A stretch of DNA of 32,376 nucleotides. It comes from Lachnospiraceae bacterium UBA7109. Its GTDB lineage: Bacteria > Bacillota > Clostridia > Lachnospirales > Lachnospiraceae. The stretch is taken from assembly GCA_002492335.1 (NCBI GenBank), contig DKYD01000082.1, positions 24,313-56,688 on the forward strand, read 5' to 3'. The position numbers were made by a program, and so were the translations under genes. Under the pieces are notes generated by a model. That model was not told the origin of the DNA. It made no database searches and was given only the letters and a program-made list of their open reading frames with translations. Below, piece after piece: positions 22,122-31,950 of the stretch (its first letter is position 1; each line of letters opens with the position of its first letter).

Positions 22122-25100
22122 GAAGACATAGAATTCGAGAAAAGGATTATTTGAAAAAGGCTTTCATAACACTTATGACAGCAGCGATTGTTGTATCCGG
22201 AATTCCGGTAGTTCCGGCGACTTCTGCAAAGGCTGCTGAGACGGCAGTATTGTCTGCTGCTATTGCAAATTATGATTTTAAAGATTATACGGCTAATGGC
22301 GACAGTCTGGAAGGTGACAGTGGTACAATTACATTGGAAGCTGTCGGTTCCGGCACGAAACCATCCCTGGTTCAGGATGAAAAACGAGGTCAGGTGTTAA
22401 AGTTAAGCCCATCTGACTATAATAACCGTGCTTTTGCAAAGCTTCCATCGAATCCATTTGCCAGAAAGGATATCAGCAATGGTCTCACTTTGAATTTTTG
22501 GACGAGCACTCTGGGTGGTTACGGCGGAGCGCCGTGTCTGATTGATTTTGATCTGGGAGGAGCGGCGAATTCTACAGAGGCGCGTAAAGCTCCGGGAAGT
22601 CTTGCATTCAATCAGGAGATGGTATACTGGAATACAACCGGTCAGAACAGTAAATTTACAGACTTCAATGTCCATGATCTTGGCATTTATAATAATGCCG
22701 GCTGGAAAATGGTGACTATGGTTGTTACAACGAGTGGTATTACTTTTTACAGCAATGGACAGAAGATCAGTCATACTGTTCAGTCCGGTACAGAAGATTA
22801 TGTACAGATGATCGGCGATCTTGCAGGGACAAGCGGAATTGCTTCACCGGAAGATACTGCAGTTCGCCTTGGCGCCAGTCTTGCTACTTATTGGTCTTGT
22901 GCAAATGCATTGCTTGATGATATTTCTTTTTATGGGAAAGCATTAAATGCGGAAGAGGTTTTAAGCCTCTATGAAGAGACCTCGGGAATTACTTACACGG
23001 ATACACTGGAAAAGGGATATTATCTGACGGTATATTCTACTACTACAAATTACTATGCATCGAAGGATAATGTCGCGCAGGAGGCACGCAGTGTCTATAT
23101 GGCAGTCAGTGATGATGGAGAAACGTTTGATGTATTAAATAATGGCGGCGGTGTTATTTTTTCAAAGAATACTTCCGGTACTTTGCAGATTACAGAACCA
23201 CGTGTATTCAAAGAAGATGGGAAGTTTAAAGTGGTAGCTCCTGATTTTGATACAAGCCGGGGATATCATACGTTTACATCAGAAGATGGAGTCCACTATT
23301 ATGATGATACGCTGGAAGAGGCGACTGCTTTAACTGCGAATCCTTTGAGAAAATCGAAATTCAGTCTGATGTTAGATGGGGAGAATATTCTGGATACAGA
23401 TGCATCTATTACATTGGGAAATGCGGTGCAGATCACGGAAGCAGAGTATAAATATATTACAGATAAACTTGGCACAGTAAAGAATAATGGTATTTCCGGT
23501 CTGGCAGATCTGAACGTCAGGGGAAGCCAGCTTACAGAAGCATTTCTGGCAGAAAAATATCCGAATGTAACGGCAGCTTATACGGATGGTTCCTCGCAGA
23601 AATTTAATATCGACTGGAGCGGAGCATTAAAAGATGTCGATACAACAAAACCGGGAACTGTGACAGTTACAGGTAAGGTTGTTCAGACAAAGTATTTAAA
23701 TAATCTGAAAGAATTAAATGGAAGCACGCTGCCGGAGGATGATCCGGATAATGAGAATAAGGATTATCCGACTAATTATGATCCGGAAACAAAGACCGTA
23801 TACTACGATGAAACAAAGTTTATTGAAGGAATGGCCGACCCAATGGTATATTGGGACGAACAGACTGGTTACTATTACATGACTGGTTCTTATTTTCCGG
23901 AAGATGGAGACGCCATGGAGGGAGAGACTCCGGAGCAGTATGACCGTGTTGTATTGAGACGTGGAAAGACACTTGAGGAACTTCAGGACAGAAGTAAACA
24001 GGCGACGATCTGGAAGGTGGGAAATCAGGGATATGAAAACAGCGCGGGCCAGGACGCGGGCGGCGCAGCCCGTTATATATGGGCTCCGGAAATCCATCGT
24101 GTTGGAGATAAGTGGATTGTATATTTTACAGAGGGTCATGGAAACGGATTGTTTGATATTCACTGTCATGCACTTGTACTGGATGGCAGTCAGGATCCGT
24201 ATGAGACTGCACTGACGTCTGCAACAGGTATTTCACAGTGGAAAGATTATCAGGTGCGCGGAGGCAGCGGCCTTACAAACGCCATTACAAATGCATTCTG
24301 TCTGGATATGACATATTTTAAAGATGCAGTGAATGGAGAATCTTATGTGGTATGGGCGTCCACTGCTTATACAAATTCCAGACTGTATGTGGCAAAGGTA
24401 GATGAAAATGAACCGTGGAAGCTGACTTCGGAAATCGTAATGCTTACAGCGCCGGAATATGGATGGGAAAGAGTAGGTATTCCGGTAAATGAAGGTGCAA
24501 CCGTCCTTCAGAAGGATGGAACGATCTACCTGTGCTATTCTGCGGCAAGTACCGGTTCAGAGTATGCGATCGGTATGTTGACAGCTAAGGCAGGTACAGA
24601 TCTGCTGGCACAGGGTGCATGGACGAAGAATCCTTATCCGGTTCTGAGTTCCCGTGATGTAGATGGTGAAGAAGGTCCGGGACACAATTCCTTTACTGTA
24701 GATAAAGATGGAAATGTAATTTTCGTATACCATGCAAGGCCGACGAGCCATGATTATCAAATGTGTGGATGGGACGGAAGCAGGAGTACTTACAGTAATG
24801 ATCCGTTGACCGATCCATGCCGTCATGCAAGATTAAAACGTGTTCACTGGGCGGCAGACGGTACTCCGATCCTGAAGATGACTTATGATAATGAATTGCT
24901 GGATCAATATCAGACAGTGTCTCTGAATATCAATATTACAGAAGATGGAGAAGAGGTAGATGATACATATTTACACTATGATTTTTCACAGGTAAATGGA
25001 ACAACGGTTACAGATATATCCGGAAACGGGCATAACGGAACGCTCCAGGGAAATGGTTACAGCATTACAGGAGATGAGTTGACATTACCGGGAGGAAATA

Positions 25101-28100
25101 ATGGAGCATATGTAGAGATTCCGGCAGGTACTTTTGATAACCAGAATAGTCTGACGATTTCTCTGTGGCTTAAGAATGAAACAGGTGCGGGAAATTATGC
25201 AGCGATGTTTTTCGGAAATGCATCGAATTACTGGCTGTTGAATCCGTGTAATCCTTATGGCTATTATAAGTCTGTTATAACAAATTCAGAAAATACCGGT
25301 GCACCTTATAATACAGAATATGGTATCAGTCCAACAGTAGCGGCACAGGGAGTACAGGGACCTCAGACAGATGATCAGTGGGCATTATATACGACGGTTA
25401 TTCAGCCGGGAAGTATTACTGTTTATTATAATAATATACTTGTTGGTACGGTAGCGACGAATCGGAATGTAAGTGATTTTGGCACAAATCTGCTGTCTTA
25501 TATTGGAAAATCTACGTATGCAGATCCGTTTTATAAAGGTGGCGTCCGTGATGTGCGGGTGTATACTCATACAATGGATCGTGCAGGTGTTGCGGATTTA
25601 TATTATAGTGGACGGAAAGATGAGACGGCTGTTGACCAGGCGCTTTCGCAGGATCTGGATCAATTGACCCTCCCGTATCATTATGTGATGGAGGATATTG
25701 TGCTTCCGACAGAAGGAACGAATGGCTCAAAAATTACGTGGAGCAGTAACAGTATTTACCTGGATGAAACAGGGAAAGTAACGCTCCCTGCAGATAAGGA
25801 TGAGCCGGTAACGCTTACGGCAACGCTTACGCTTGGCGGGAAGAGTGTGACAAAAGAATTTCCACTGACAGTACTGGCAGATACGACGGATGGATGGCTT
25901 ACTTATTATATGGAGACGTTGGAAATCAGCCCAACAGCCCTTACCGGGGACATTGTACTTCCTTCCAGTATTGGAAACGGTGCGGAAATTACCTGGTCAT
26001 CTGAGGATGAGGAAGTTTTGACTGCAGATGGAAAAGTGACAAGACCGGAGTATGGAAGTGGTGACAAGCCGGCAACACTCACTGCACATATAACCTATCA
26101 GGGAGTGACGAAAGAGAAAGTATTTCATCTGACAGTAAAGGAAGAAGCGTATGGAAATATTCTTACGTATGTAAAAAGCGGAAATACAGACCGTACCGAT
26201 GCACTTCATATTGGTTACAGCGAAGATAAGGGACAGACGTATCAGGCGCTATATAATAATCAGCCGATTCTTTATCCTTCTCAGGGAACAAAGATGATAG
26301 GAAGCCCGATCTTCTTCCGCAAAGCGGATGGAACGTATGGAGTCATTGCAGATGATAATCACAGCAGCGGATATGTATTTATCTATGATTCCAAAGATCT
26401 GACCAGCTTTACCAATCCACGTTATGTAAGATTGGATGCCAGTGGAAGAAATGTACAGAATGTAAGCTGTGTTTACAACGAAGAAAGAAAAGCTTACGAA
26501 ATCTGTTACGAAGCAAACGACGGCAATTCTTATGTGGTATATACGACAGATTTTGAAACCTTTACACTGCCGAAGCAGACAATCTATCAGAAAGCTGCGG
26601 TAAATGCAGTGCTTCCGGAAGGAGCGATTGAATGTGGTGTGTTTGAGGCAACAAAAGAAGAGTATGAAGCAATTCTCAAGAAGTACAGTCGTGTTGTCAA
26701 TACATCCATATCTGAATTCGAGACGATTACGGTACAGACGGGAACAGATAAGAACAGTATTGAAAAACCATCAAAGGCCACCGCGTCTTACAGTGACGGA
26801 ACGACGAAGGACTTTGGTGTGGACTGGAATGAGACGGACTGGGCAAATGTGAATACATCAAAGCCAGGAACGTATACGGTAAAAGGAACGATACGTCAGC
26901 CGGATTATGGCGATGTCCTGGTAGAGCAAAGGGCGGATCCGTATGTTGTGAAAGCAGCGGACGGAACATATTATTTTACAGCCTCTTACCCGGTCTGCGG
27001 ATATACGGAAAGAGATAATGGAATTGGATATGACAGAGTTGTTCTCCGTCATGCGGATACGATAGAAGGGCTTGCAGATGCTGAGGAAGTGACGATCTGG
27101 AATCAGGCAGATTCAGCAAAGGCCTTCCGGTATATCTGGGCGCCGGAGATGCATTATATTGGCGGAAGCTGGTATATTCTGTTTACAGCAAGCCGTAGTG
27201 GTAATACATTTGATATTCGGCCAAGTATGTTAAAGTGTATGGGTGACGATCCGATGGATCCGAATAACTGGAATACCGCTGATGAGTCTAATTTTCATCG
27301 AGTGACTGCAAAGGCAGGAGATACCGGAATGAATGGAACAGCAGCATTTACAGACTTCTCTTTGGATATGACGTATTTTGAAAGTGCGGGAAGACATTAT
27401 TTGGTATGGGCAGAGAAGCCGAATAACATCTCCAAGATATATATGGCAGAGATTGATCCGAGTGAGCCCTGGCAGCTGATCAGTAATACGATGCTGGTAT
27501 CCACGCCTGACTTTGCATGGGAATGGGACGGAGGAACGATTATTAATGAGGGTCCCGCAGTGTTGAAGCATGATGGGAAAATACACCTGTGTTTCTCGGC
27601 AGCGGCAGTAAATTATACATATTGTGTGGGAATGGTGACCGCAGAGGAAGGTGCAGACCTTCTGAATCCGGATTCCTGGACGAAATATCCGACGCCGCTT
27701 CTTAAAAGTGAGGATTTTGAAGTGGAGGGATATGAACCACAGTGTGGGCCGGGACATAATTCCTTTACTTATGATAAAGACGGCAATCCTGTGATTGTGT
27801 ATCATGCAAGACCGATGAATTGCTCCAACGCAATGGATGCCAATGGAAATTGGGGAACCTGTGAATATGTAAACAGAGGAGACGATGCGTTGAGTGACCC
27901 ATGCCGTCATGCAAGAGCGAAGTCGCTCAACTTTGCGGCAGACGGAACGCCGATTCTGAATATGACGCCGTCAGAAGAACTGAAGACAAGAGATGTGACG
28001 TTAACGGTTGCAGTAGAGGGCGATGAAGTAGATGCAACGAAGTTCTATGCAGAGAAAGGTGCCCGGACAATACTCCCGGTGCATCAGGTGAAGGAAATTA

Positions 28101-31100
28101 TTTCTACGACAGAAGGTGCAGTTTGCAATATGACAGAAGACGGCATTGCATTTACCGGAAATATTTGTGGAGAGGTTACGGTTGTTTATGAAAAAACGGA
28201 TGGAACACAGGTTACAGTTAAGGTAAATGTTTATGATGCAGACAATAAGGCTTATGTACTGGATTATGGCCTGACGGCAGATCTGAATGCTTCCGGTGAT
28301 GACGCATTTGGTTTGTATGGAATAGAAGGAACGGATCTTTATGGCATGAGCGGTGCAAATCTTCCGAAAGCAGGAGAAGAGGATGCAGCCGTTGTGAAAG
28401 GCTTCCGTCTGTCCGGAACACAGGATTCATACCAGACGAAGGTAGATGCAGAAGGCGCTGTGCTGGAATGGAGCGGCGAAAAATTACTTTATACGCCAAC
28501 GGCATTTATGGAAGATGCAGATGTCTATGATTATCAGGTAGAAGTAAAGAAAACAGTGAATACAGTAATTGCATCCTCAGAAGATGGTGTGGCTGTAGAT
28601 GCGACACTTACGGTTGTTCCGGCGTCCGTAGTATATTACGAGGATGATTTCTCAGCTATAACAGTTACCGGAAATATTGTGAAAGAAGGAGTTTCTTCAG
28701 AAGATAAATTTCAGTCTAATAATCAAAGAGATGTATATGGTTATGATGCAGTATATGGAGAGGAACAGGGAATTGAAAAAGATCTGATCCTGCATTATGA
28801 TTTCTCTGAAATTGAAGAAGGAACTGTTGAAGATGGTACACCGGTGCAGGATATTTCGGCAAATGATAATACAGGTTATATCCGGCAGACAGGAGCGACT
28901 GCAAGCGGCGACGTTCTGACGCTCCCCGGCGGAGCATGGAACAGTGGGGCTGCTTACGTAGAGCTTCCGAAAGGTCTTACGAATGATAAAGATGCGATTA
29001 CGATTTCGGTATGGATGAAGAATGAAACCGGTGCAGAAAATTACTCTGGTATGTTTATCGGAAATGATACAACCAGCTACTGGATATTTAATCCGAAGAA
29101 TCCGTCGGAATATGGAGGGGGCCGTTTTAAATCAGTAATTACAACCGGTTCATGGCAGAATGAATATGGAACGAGGCATAATGACGGTCCAATTACAGAT
29201 TCTAACTGGGCGTTATATACGACCGTTATTGACGGAGATACTCTATCTACTTATTATAACGGAACATTAGTTGAGAAAGAGACTACCGGAATCCGACTTG
29301 CAGATCTGGGAACGGATCTTGCTTCCTATATCGGAAAATCAGCATATGGGGATCCATTTTATAAAGGCGGAGTCCGTGATGTGCGTATTTACAGCAGCGC
29401 GCTGGATGACGCTGGAGTTAAAGAACTTTATGATAAGACAAAGCTTGATGGAAATCTTGTCCTGCATTATGATTTTTCAAAGGTAGACAAGGCAGCAGAC
29501 GGAACGGTAAATGCAGAGACGACGGTATCCGATATCTCTGGAAACCATAATACGGGAACCGTAAAGCAGAATGGCGCGGTGATAAGTGGGGATGTATTGA
29601 CACTTCCCGGCGGAGCGTCGAACAGCGATGCCGCTTATGTAGAGCTTCCGAAAGGACTTACGAATAATAAGCAGGCAATGACCATATCCGTATGGCTGAA
29701 GAGTGAGCTTGGCAGTGGCACTGATTATGCGGCCATGTATATGGGTGATGATTTCAGTGGAGGATTCCCGCAGAAGTACTGGCTGTTGAATCCGCATAAC
29801 AATGGCGGAAATATGTATTCTACAGTTACAAAGGGAGGTATTTCGACTGAAAAAGGAGTATCAACAACTCCAAAGGATGGAACGCTTTCCCTGTACACGA
29901 CAGTGATTGAATCCGGGAAGCTGACTTTCTACTGTGACGGCGAATATATAGGCGAGAATACGGCAACAGACATCAGTCTTGCAGATCTGGGAAGCAATCC
30001 GGCAGCGTATATTGGAGTGTCTGCATGGAGAGATAAGAATGGAACCGGTAAAGAAAATGGTGATGTGTATTACAAGGGCGACGTCCGTGACGTACGCATT
30101 TATGACCGGGCTCTTGCGGAAGATGAAATAAAGCTTCTGTATACAGACAGAACAAAAGAAACCCTGGACAGCGCCGGAGGAAGTACAAGACTTACTGCTG
30201 ACAGCGGAGTGGGCAGAGGCAGTATAAGCTTTGCCTTTACAGGAACGGGCTTTGACGTTGTCGGAAGAAGTACATCAGAGACTGCAGGTATTTCACTGGT
30301 AGTAAGAGATGAGAATAACAATATTGTGAAGAGTCAGATTGTAGATACTTTGTATGCGGATGGCAAGTTATATCAGCTTCCGGTCATCAGTGTAAAGGAT
30401 CTGGAGTATGGAAAGTATACTGTTACGATAAAGGCAATGAAGGCAGGAACAGCCGATGCAGTTCGTTCTGTGGTCTACATTGATGGTATCCGGATTTATA
30501 ATCCGTCCGGTGTGGGAATGGCTAAAGAAGACCAGGAAGTCAGCCAGTATTACAGACAGGAAGAGTATGGGGCAGATATTGCAGAAATCCGGGAAATGCT
30601 TCTTGGTTCGGTGCGATTTGAGAATCTGAATGATCTGCTTGCCGACGGAAAAGAGGTAGTACAGAATCCGGCACAGAGTAATCCGGCGGCAGAAGCAACG
30701 GTATCACTCGTAACCTTCGATTCAAACCAGGGAATTTCAATCCATCATGGTGGAAGTGTACTGGTTGAGGGATCGGCAGATGGTACGGGAGATCTGGAGG
30801 AAATTCTGAAGACCGGCCCGAATAATGAGATATATCTTGGAAAAGGAAATGCAGTTGCATTCCGTGCAGTTCCGGTGAATGATCAAAATGGAAATGCGCT
30901 GCCTCGTACATTACAGGTTGAGTTAAAAAAAGCCTCAGATAAGAAAGAAGCGTCGGCACAGCTTACTGTTCTGTCAGAGGGAGCGAATCCTCAGGTGATT
31001 ACACGGAAACATCATACAGCCATGTATTACGAGATTGACATGAGTAAATGTAAGCAGTATGAGGATGGTTCCTGGCTGGTTGTCCTGGCGTCTACGGGAG

Positions 31101-31849
31101 ATGACATGTTATCTGTTACGAATTTGAAATGTGCAGGATACGGGATTACAGCGCTCAATGATGTGGAGATTGCCCGGATCACAATGGCGGCAGACACGCT
31201 GAAGCTTATGAGCAGGGCATTTTCAGAGAATGAGGATCTGGAGGTAACACAGAAGGAACTGCCATTTGAAGATGTGGATCCGGAAGGATGGTATATTGAA
31301 AATGTGCGTTATGTGTATGAAAAAGAGATTATGAAAGGACTTACAGATAAGAAATTTGGACCAAATGATTATCTGGTACGTGCACAGTTTGCCGTTATCC
31401 TGCATCGTATGAATGGCGCTCCGGCTCAAGAATACAAGAAAGCCTTCTCTGATGTGGAATCAGATACCTGGTATACAGATGCAATTCTCTGGGCTTCCAG
31501 TGTAAAGGTTGTAAATGGTTATAGCAATACAAAGTTATTTGGCCCTGCGGACAATATTACCCGCGAGCAGATAGCGGTTATGATGTACCGTATGGCAGAA
31601 CATCTGGGATATGACACATCCGCGCAGGCGGACATTTCCCGATACGCGGATGCGCAGAAGGTGGACAGCTTTGCAGAAAAGGCAATGCGGTGGGCGGTAA
31701 GCAATGGAATCATCAAAGGAAAAGACTATGAGACCACCCTGGATCCGCTTGGGAATGCGACACGTGCAGAATGTGCGGCGATCATAGAACGTTTTACAGA
31801 AAAATCAGGCGCTGCCGGGCTCAATTCCGAAAACTTTATAAAACCGTAG
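22118..31849 (+). CDS. Giant secreted SLH protein with two GH43 domains
   Basis: This 3243-residue protein starts at the ATG overlapping the radical SAM stop, with a GAGAGG site upstream. The Sec signal peptide ends near ATSAKA (residue 39). Domains in order: LamG (about 50-288), a propeller-like segment (298-405), a Big_4-type Ig domain (475-525), GH43 (568-928), LamG (950-1167), two atrophied Ig domains (1168-1343), a second propeller-like segment (1345-1480), Big_4 (1515-1600), GH43 (1604-1950), an Ig-like segment, two LamG domains (2223-2680), a galactose-binding-like domain, and three SLH repeats (about 3047-3225) for wall anchoring. GH43 enzymes mostly cut arabinose- or xylose-containing glycans. 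The C-terminal ~1270 residues parallel the first giant. It is probably a cell-bound glycan-degrading enzyme; its exact substrate cannot be read. Confidence 0.9.
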   Translation: MRRHRIREKDYLKKAFITLMTAAIVVSGIPVVPATSAKAAETAVLSAAIANYDFKDYTANGDSLEGDSGTITLEAVGSGTKPSLVQDEKRGQVLKLSPSDYNNRAFAKLPSNPFARKDISNGLTLNFWTSTLGGYGGAPCLIDFDLGGAANSTEARKAPGSLAFNQEMVYWNTTGQNSKFTDFNVHDLGIYNNAGWKMVTMVVTTSGITFYSNGQKISHTVQSGTEDYVQMIGDLAGTSGIASPEDTAVRLGASLATYWSCANALLDDISFYGKALNAEEVLSLYEETSGITYTDTLEKGYYLTVYSTTTNYYASKDNVAQEARSVYMAVSDDGETFDVLNNGGGVIFSKNTSGTLQITEPRVFKEDGKFKVVAPDFDTSRGYHTFTSEDGVHYYDDTLEEATALTANPLRKSKFSLMLDGENILDTDASITLGNAVQITEAEYKYITDKLGTVKNNGISGLADLNVRGSQLTEAFLAEKYPNVTAAYTDGSSQKFNIDWSGALKDVDTTKPGTVTVTGKVVQTKYLNNLKELNGSTLPEDDPDNENKDYPTNYDPETKTVYYDETKFIEGMADPMVYWDEQTGYYYMTGSYFPEDGDAMEGETPEQYDRVVLRRGKTLEELQDRSKQATIWKVGNQGYENSAGQDAGGAARYIWAPEIHRVGDKWIVYFTEGHGNGLFDIHCHALVLDGSQDPYETALTSATGISQWKDYQVRGGSGLTNAITNAFCLDMTYFKDAVNGESYVVWASTAYTNSRLYVAKVDENEPWKLTSEIVMLTAPEYGWERVGIPVNEGATVLQKDGTIYLCYSAASTGSEYAIGMLTAKAGTDLLAQGAWTKNPYPVLSSRDVDGEEGPGHNSFTVDKDGNVIFVYHARPTSHDYQMCGWDGSRSTYSNDPLTDPCRHARLKRVHWAADGTPILKMTYDNELLDQYQTVSLNINITEDGEEVDDTYLHYDFSQVNGTTVTDISGNGHNGTLQGNGYSITGDELTLPGGNNGAYVEIPAGTFDNQNSLTISLWLKNETGAGNYAAMFFGNASNYWLLNPCNPYGYYKSVITNSENTGAPYNTEYGISPTVAAQGVQGPQTDDQWALYTTVIQPGSITVYYNNILVGTVATNRNVSDFGTNLLSYIGKSTYADPFYKGGVRDVRVYTHTMDRAGVADLYYSGRKDETAVDQALSQDLDQLTLPYHYVMEDIVLPTEGTNGSKITWSSNSIYLDETGKVTLPADKDEPVTLTATLTLGGKSVTKEFPLTVLADTTDGWLTYYMETLEISPTALTGDIVLPSSIGNGAEITWSSEDEEVLTADGKVTRPEYGSGDKPATLTAHITYQGVTKEKVFHLTVKEEAYGNILTYVKSGNTDRTDALHIGYSEDKGQTYQALYNNQPILYPSQGTKMIGSPIFFRKADGTYGVIADDNHSSGYVFIYDSKDLTSFTNPRYVRLDASGRNVQNVSCVYNEERKAYEICYEANDGNSYVVYTTDFETFTLPKQTIYQKAAVNAVLPEGAIECGVFEATKEEYEAILKKYSRVVNTSISEFETITVQTGTDKNSIEKPSKATASYSDGTTKDFGVDWNETDWANVNTSKPGTYTVKGTIRQPDYGDVLVEQRADPYVVKAADGTYYFTASYPVCGYTERDNGIGYDRVVLRHADTIEGLADAEEVTIWNQADSAKAFRYIWAPEMHYIGGSWYILFTASRSGNTFDIRPSMLKCMGDDPMDPNNWNTADESNFHRVTAKAGDTGMNGTAAFTDFSLDMTYFESAGRHYLVWAEKPNNISKIYMAEIDPSEPWQLISNTMLVSTPDFAWEWDGGTIINEGPAVLKHDGKIHLCFSAAAVNYTYCVGMVTAEEGADLLNPDSWTKYPTPLLKSEDFEVEGYEPQCGPGHNSFTYDKDGNPVIVYHARPMNCSNAMDANGNWGTCEYVNRGDDALSDPCRHARAKSLNFAADGTPILNMTPSEELKTRDVTLTVAVEGDEVDATKFYAEKGARTILPVHQVKEIISTTEGAVCNMTEDGIAFTGNICGEVTVVYEKTDGTQVTVKVNVYDADNKAYVLDYGLTADLNASGDDAFGLYGIEGTDLYGMSGANLPKAGEEDAAVVKGFRLSGTQDSYQTKVDAEGAVLEWSGEKLLYTPTAFMEDADVYDYQVEVKKTVNTVIASSEDGVAVDATLTVVPASVVYYEDDFSAITVTGNIVKEGVSSEDKFQSNNQRDVYGYDAVYGEEQGIEKDLILHYDFSEIEEGTVEDGTPVQDISANDNTGYIRQTGATASGDVLTLPGGAWNSGAAYVELPKGLTNDKDAITISVWMKNETGAENYSGMFIGNDTTSYWIFNPKNPSEYGGGRFKSVITTGSWQNEYGTRHNDGPITDSNWALYTTVIDGDTLSTYYNGTLVEKETTGIRLADLGTDLASYIGKSAYGDPFYKGGVRDVRIYSSALDDAGVKELYDKTKLDGNLVLHYDFSKVDKAADGTVNAETTVSDISGNHNTGTVKQNGAVISGDVLTLPGGASNSDAAYVELPKGLTNNKQAMTISVWLKSELGSGTDYAAMYMGDDFSGGFPQKYWLLNPHNNGGNMYSTVTKGGISTEKGVSTTPKDGTLSLYTTVIESGKLTFYCDGEYIGENTATDISLADLGSNPAAYIGVSAWRDKNGTGKENGDVYYKGDVRDVRIYDRALAEDEIKLLYTDRTKETLDSAGGSTRLTADSGVGRGSISFAFTGTGFDVVGRSTSETAGISLVVRDENNNIVKSQIVDTLYADGKLYQLPVISVKDLEYGKYTVTIKAMKAGTADAVRSVVYIDGIRIYNPSGVGMAKEDQEVSQYYRQEEYGADIAEIREMLLGSVRFENLNDLLADGKEVVQNPAQSNPAAEATVSLVTFDSNQGISIHHGGSVLVEGSADGTGDLEEILKTGPNNEIYLGKGNAVAFRAVPVNDQNGNALPRTLQVELKKASDKKEASAQLTVLSEGANPQVITRKHHTAMYYEIDMSKCKQYEDGSWLVVLASTGDDMLSVTNLKCAGYGITALNDVEIARITMAADTLKLMSRAFSENEDLEVTQKELPFEDVDPEGWYIENVRYVYEKEIMKGLTDKKFGPNDYLVRAQFAVILHRMNGAPAQEYKKAFSDVESDTWYTDAILWASSVKVVNGYSNTKLFGPADNITREQIAVMMYRMAEHLGYDTSAQADISRYADAQKVDSFAEKAMRWAVSNGIIKGKDYETTLDPLGNATRAECAAIIERFTEKSGAAGLNSENFIKP
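23819..24900 (+). other. First GH43 catalytic domain of the second giant
   Basis: Five-bladed propeller signatures are visible: MADPMVYW with candidate base D574, YIWAPEIH, LDMTYF with candidate pKa-tuning D730, VNEGATVL with candidate acid E792, and GPGHNSFTVDKDGNVIFVYH. All three expected acidic residues are present, so the domain should be active. GH43 includes arabinofuranosidases, xylosidases and arabinanases. Confidence 0.85.
26927..27965 (+). other. Second GH43 catalytic domain of the second giant
   Basis: It carries the same signatures as the first copy: RADPYVVK (D1607), YIWAPEMH, LDMTYF (D1750), INEGPAVL (E1811) and CGPGHNSFTYDKDGNPVIVYH. The two domains are clearly related to each other but diverged, so they may cut different linkages of one glycan. 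Confidence 0.85.
28036..31849 (+). repeat. C-terminal module shared with the first giant (copy 2)
   Basis: This is the paralogue of 15016-18985, about 1270 residues with the same domain order. Matching landmarks are NKAYVLDYGL near 28246, VVYYEDDF near 28630, VHYDFS/LHYDFS-type LamG starts near 28785 and 29455, TLDSAGGSTRL near 30163, and SLH from 31256. It lacks the KPGDD linker and has a short tail (SGAAGLNSENFIKP) after the last SLH repeat. Confidence 0.85.
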
Positions 31850-31879
31850 GCCGGGAATCCGACTGAAAAAAATATAATG

Positions 31880-31927
31880 AAAAAATCGTTTTTTGGAGAT
31901 ATATTTTCTCTGAAAAACGATTTTTTT
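31880..31927 (+). terminator. Hairpin terminator after the second giant gene
   Basis: AAAAAATCGTTTTT (31880-31893) pairs with AAAAACGATTTTTT (31913-31926), followed by a further T and GATTTT. The stem is A/T-rich with flanking T-runs on both sides, so it could act in both directions. It closes the gene series. Confidence 0.82.
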
Positions 31928-31950
31928 GATTTTAAAATAGTAGACACGAG

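Noticed and set aside
27230..27910. 226-codon open frame on the minus strand
   Set aside because: Antisense shadow of the second GH43 domain; no recognisable domain.
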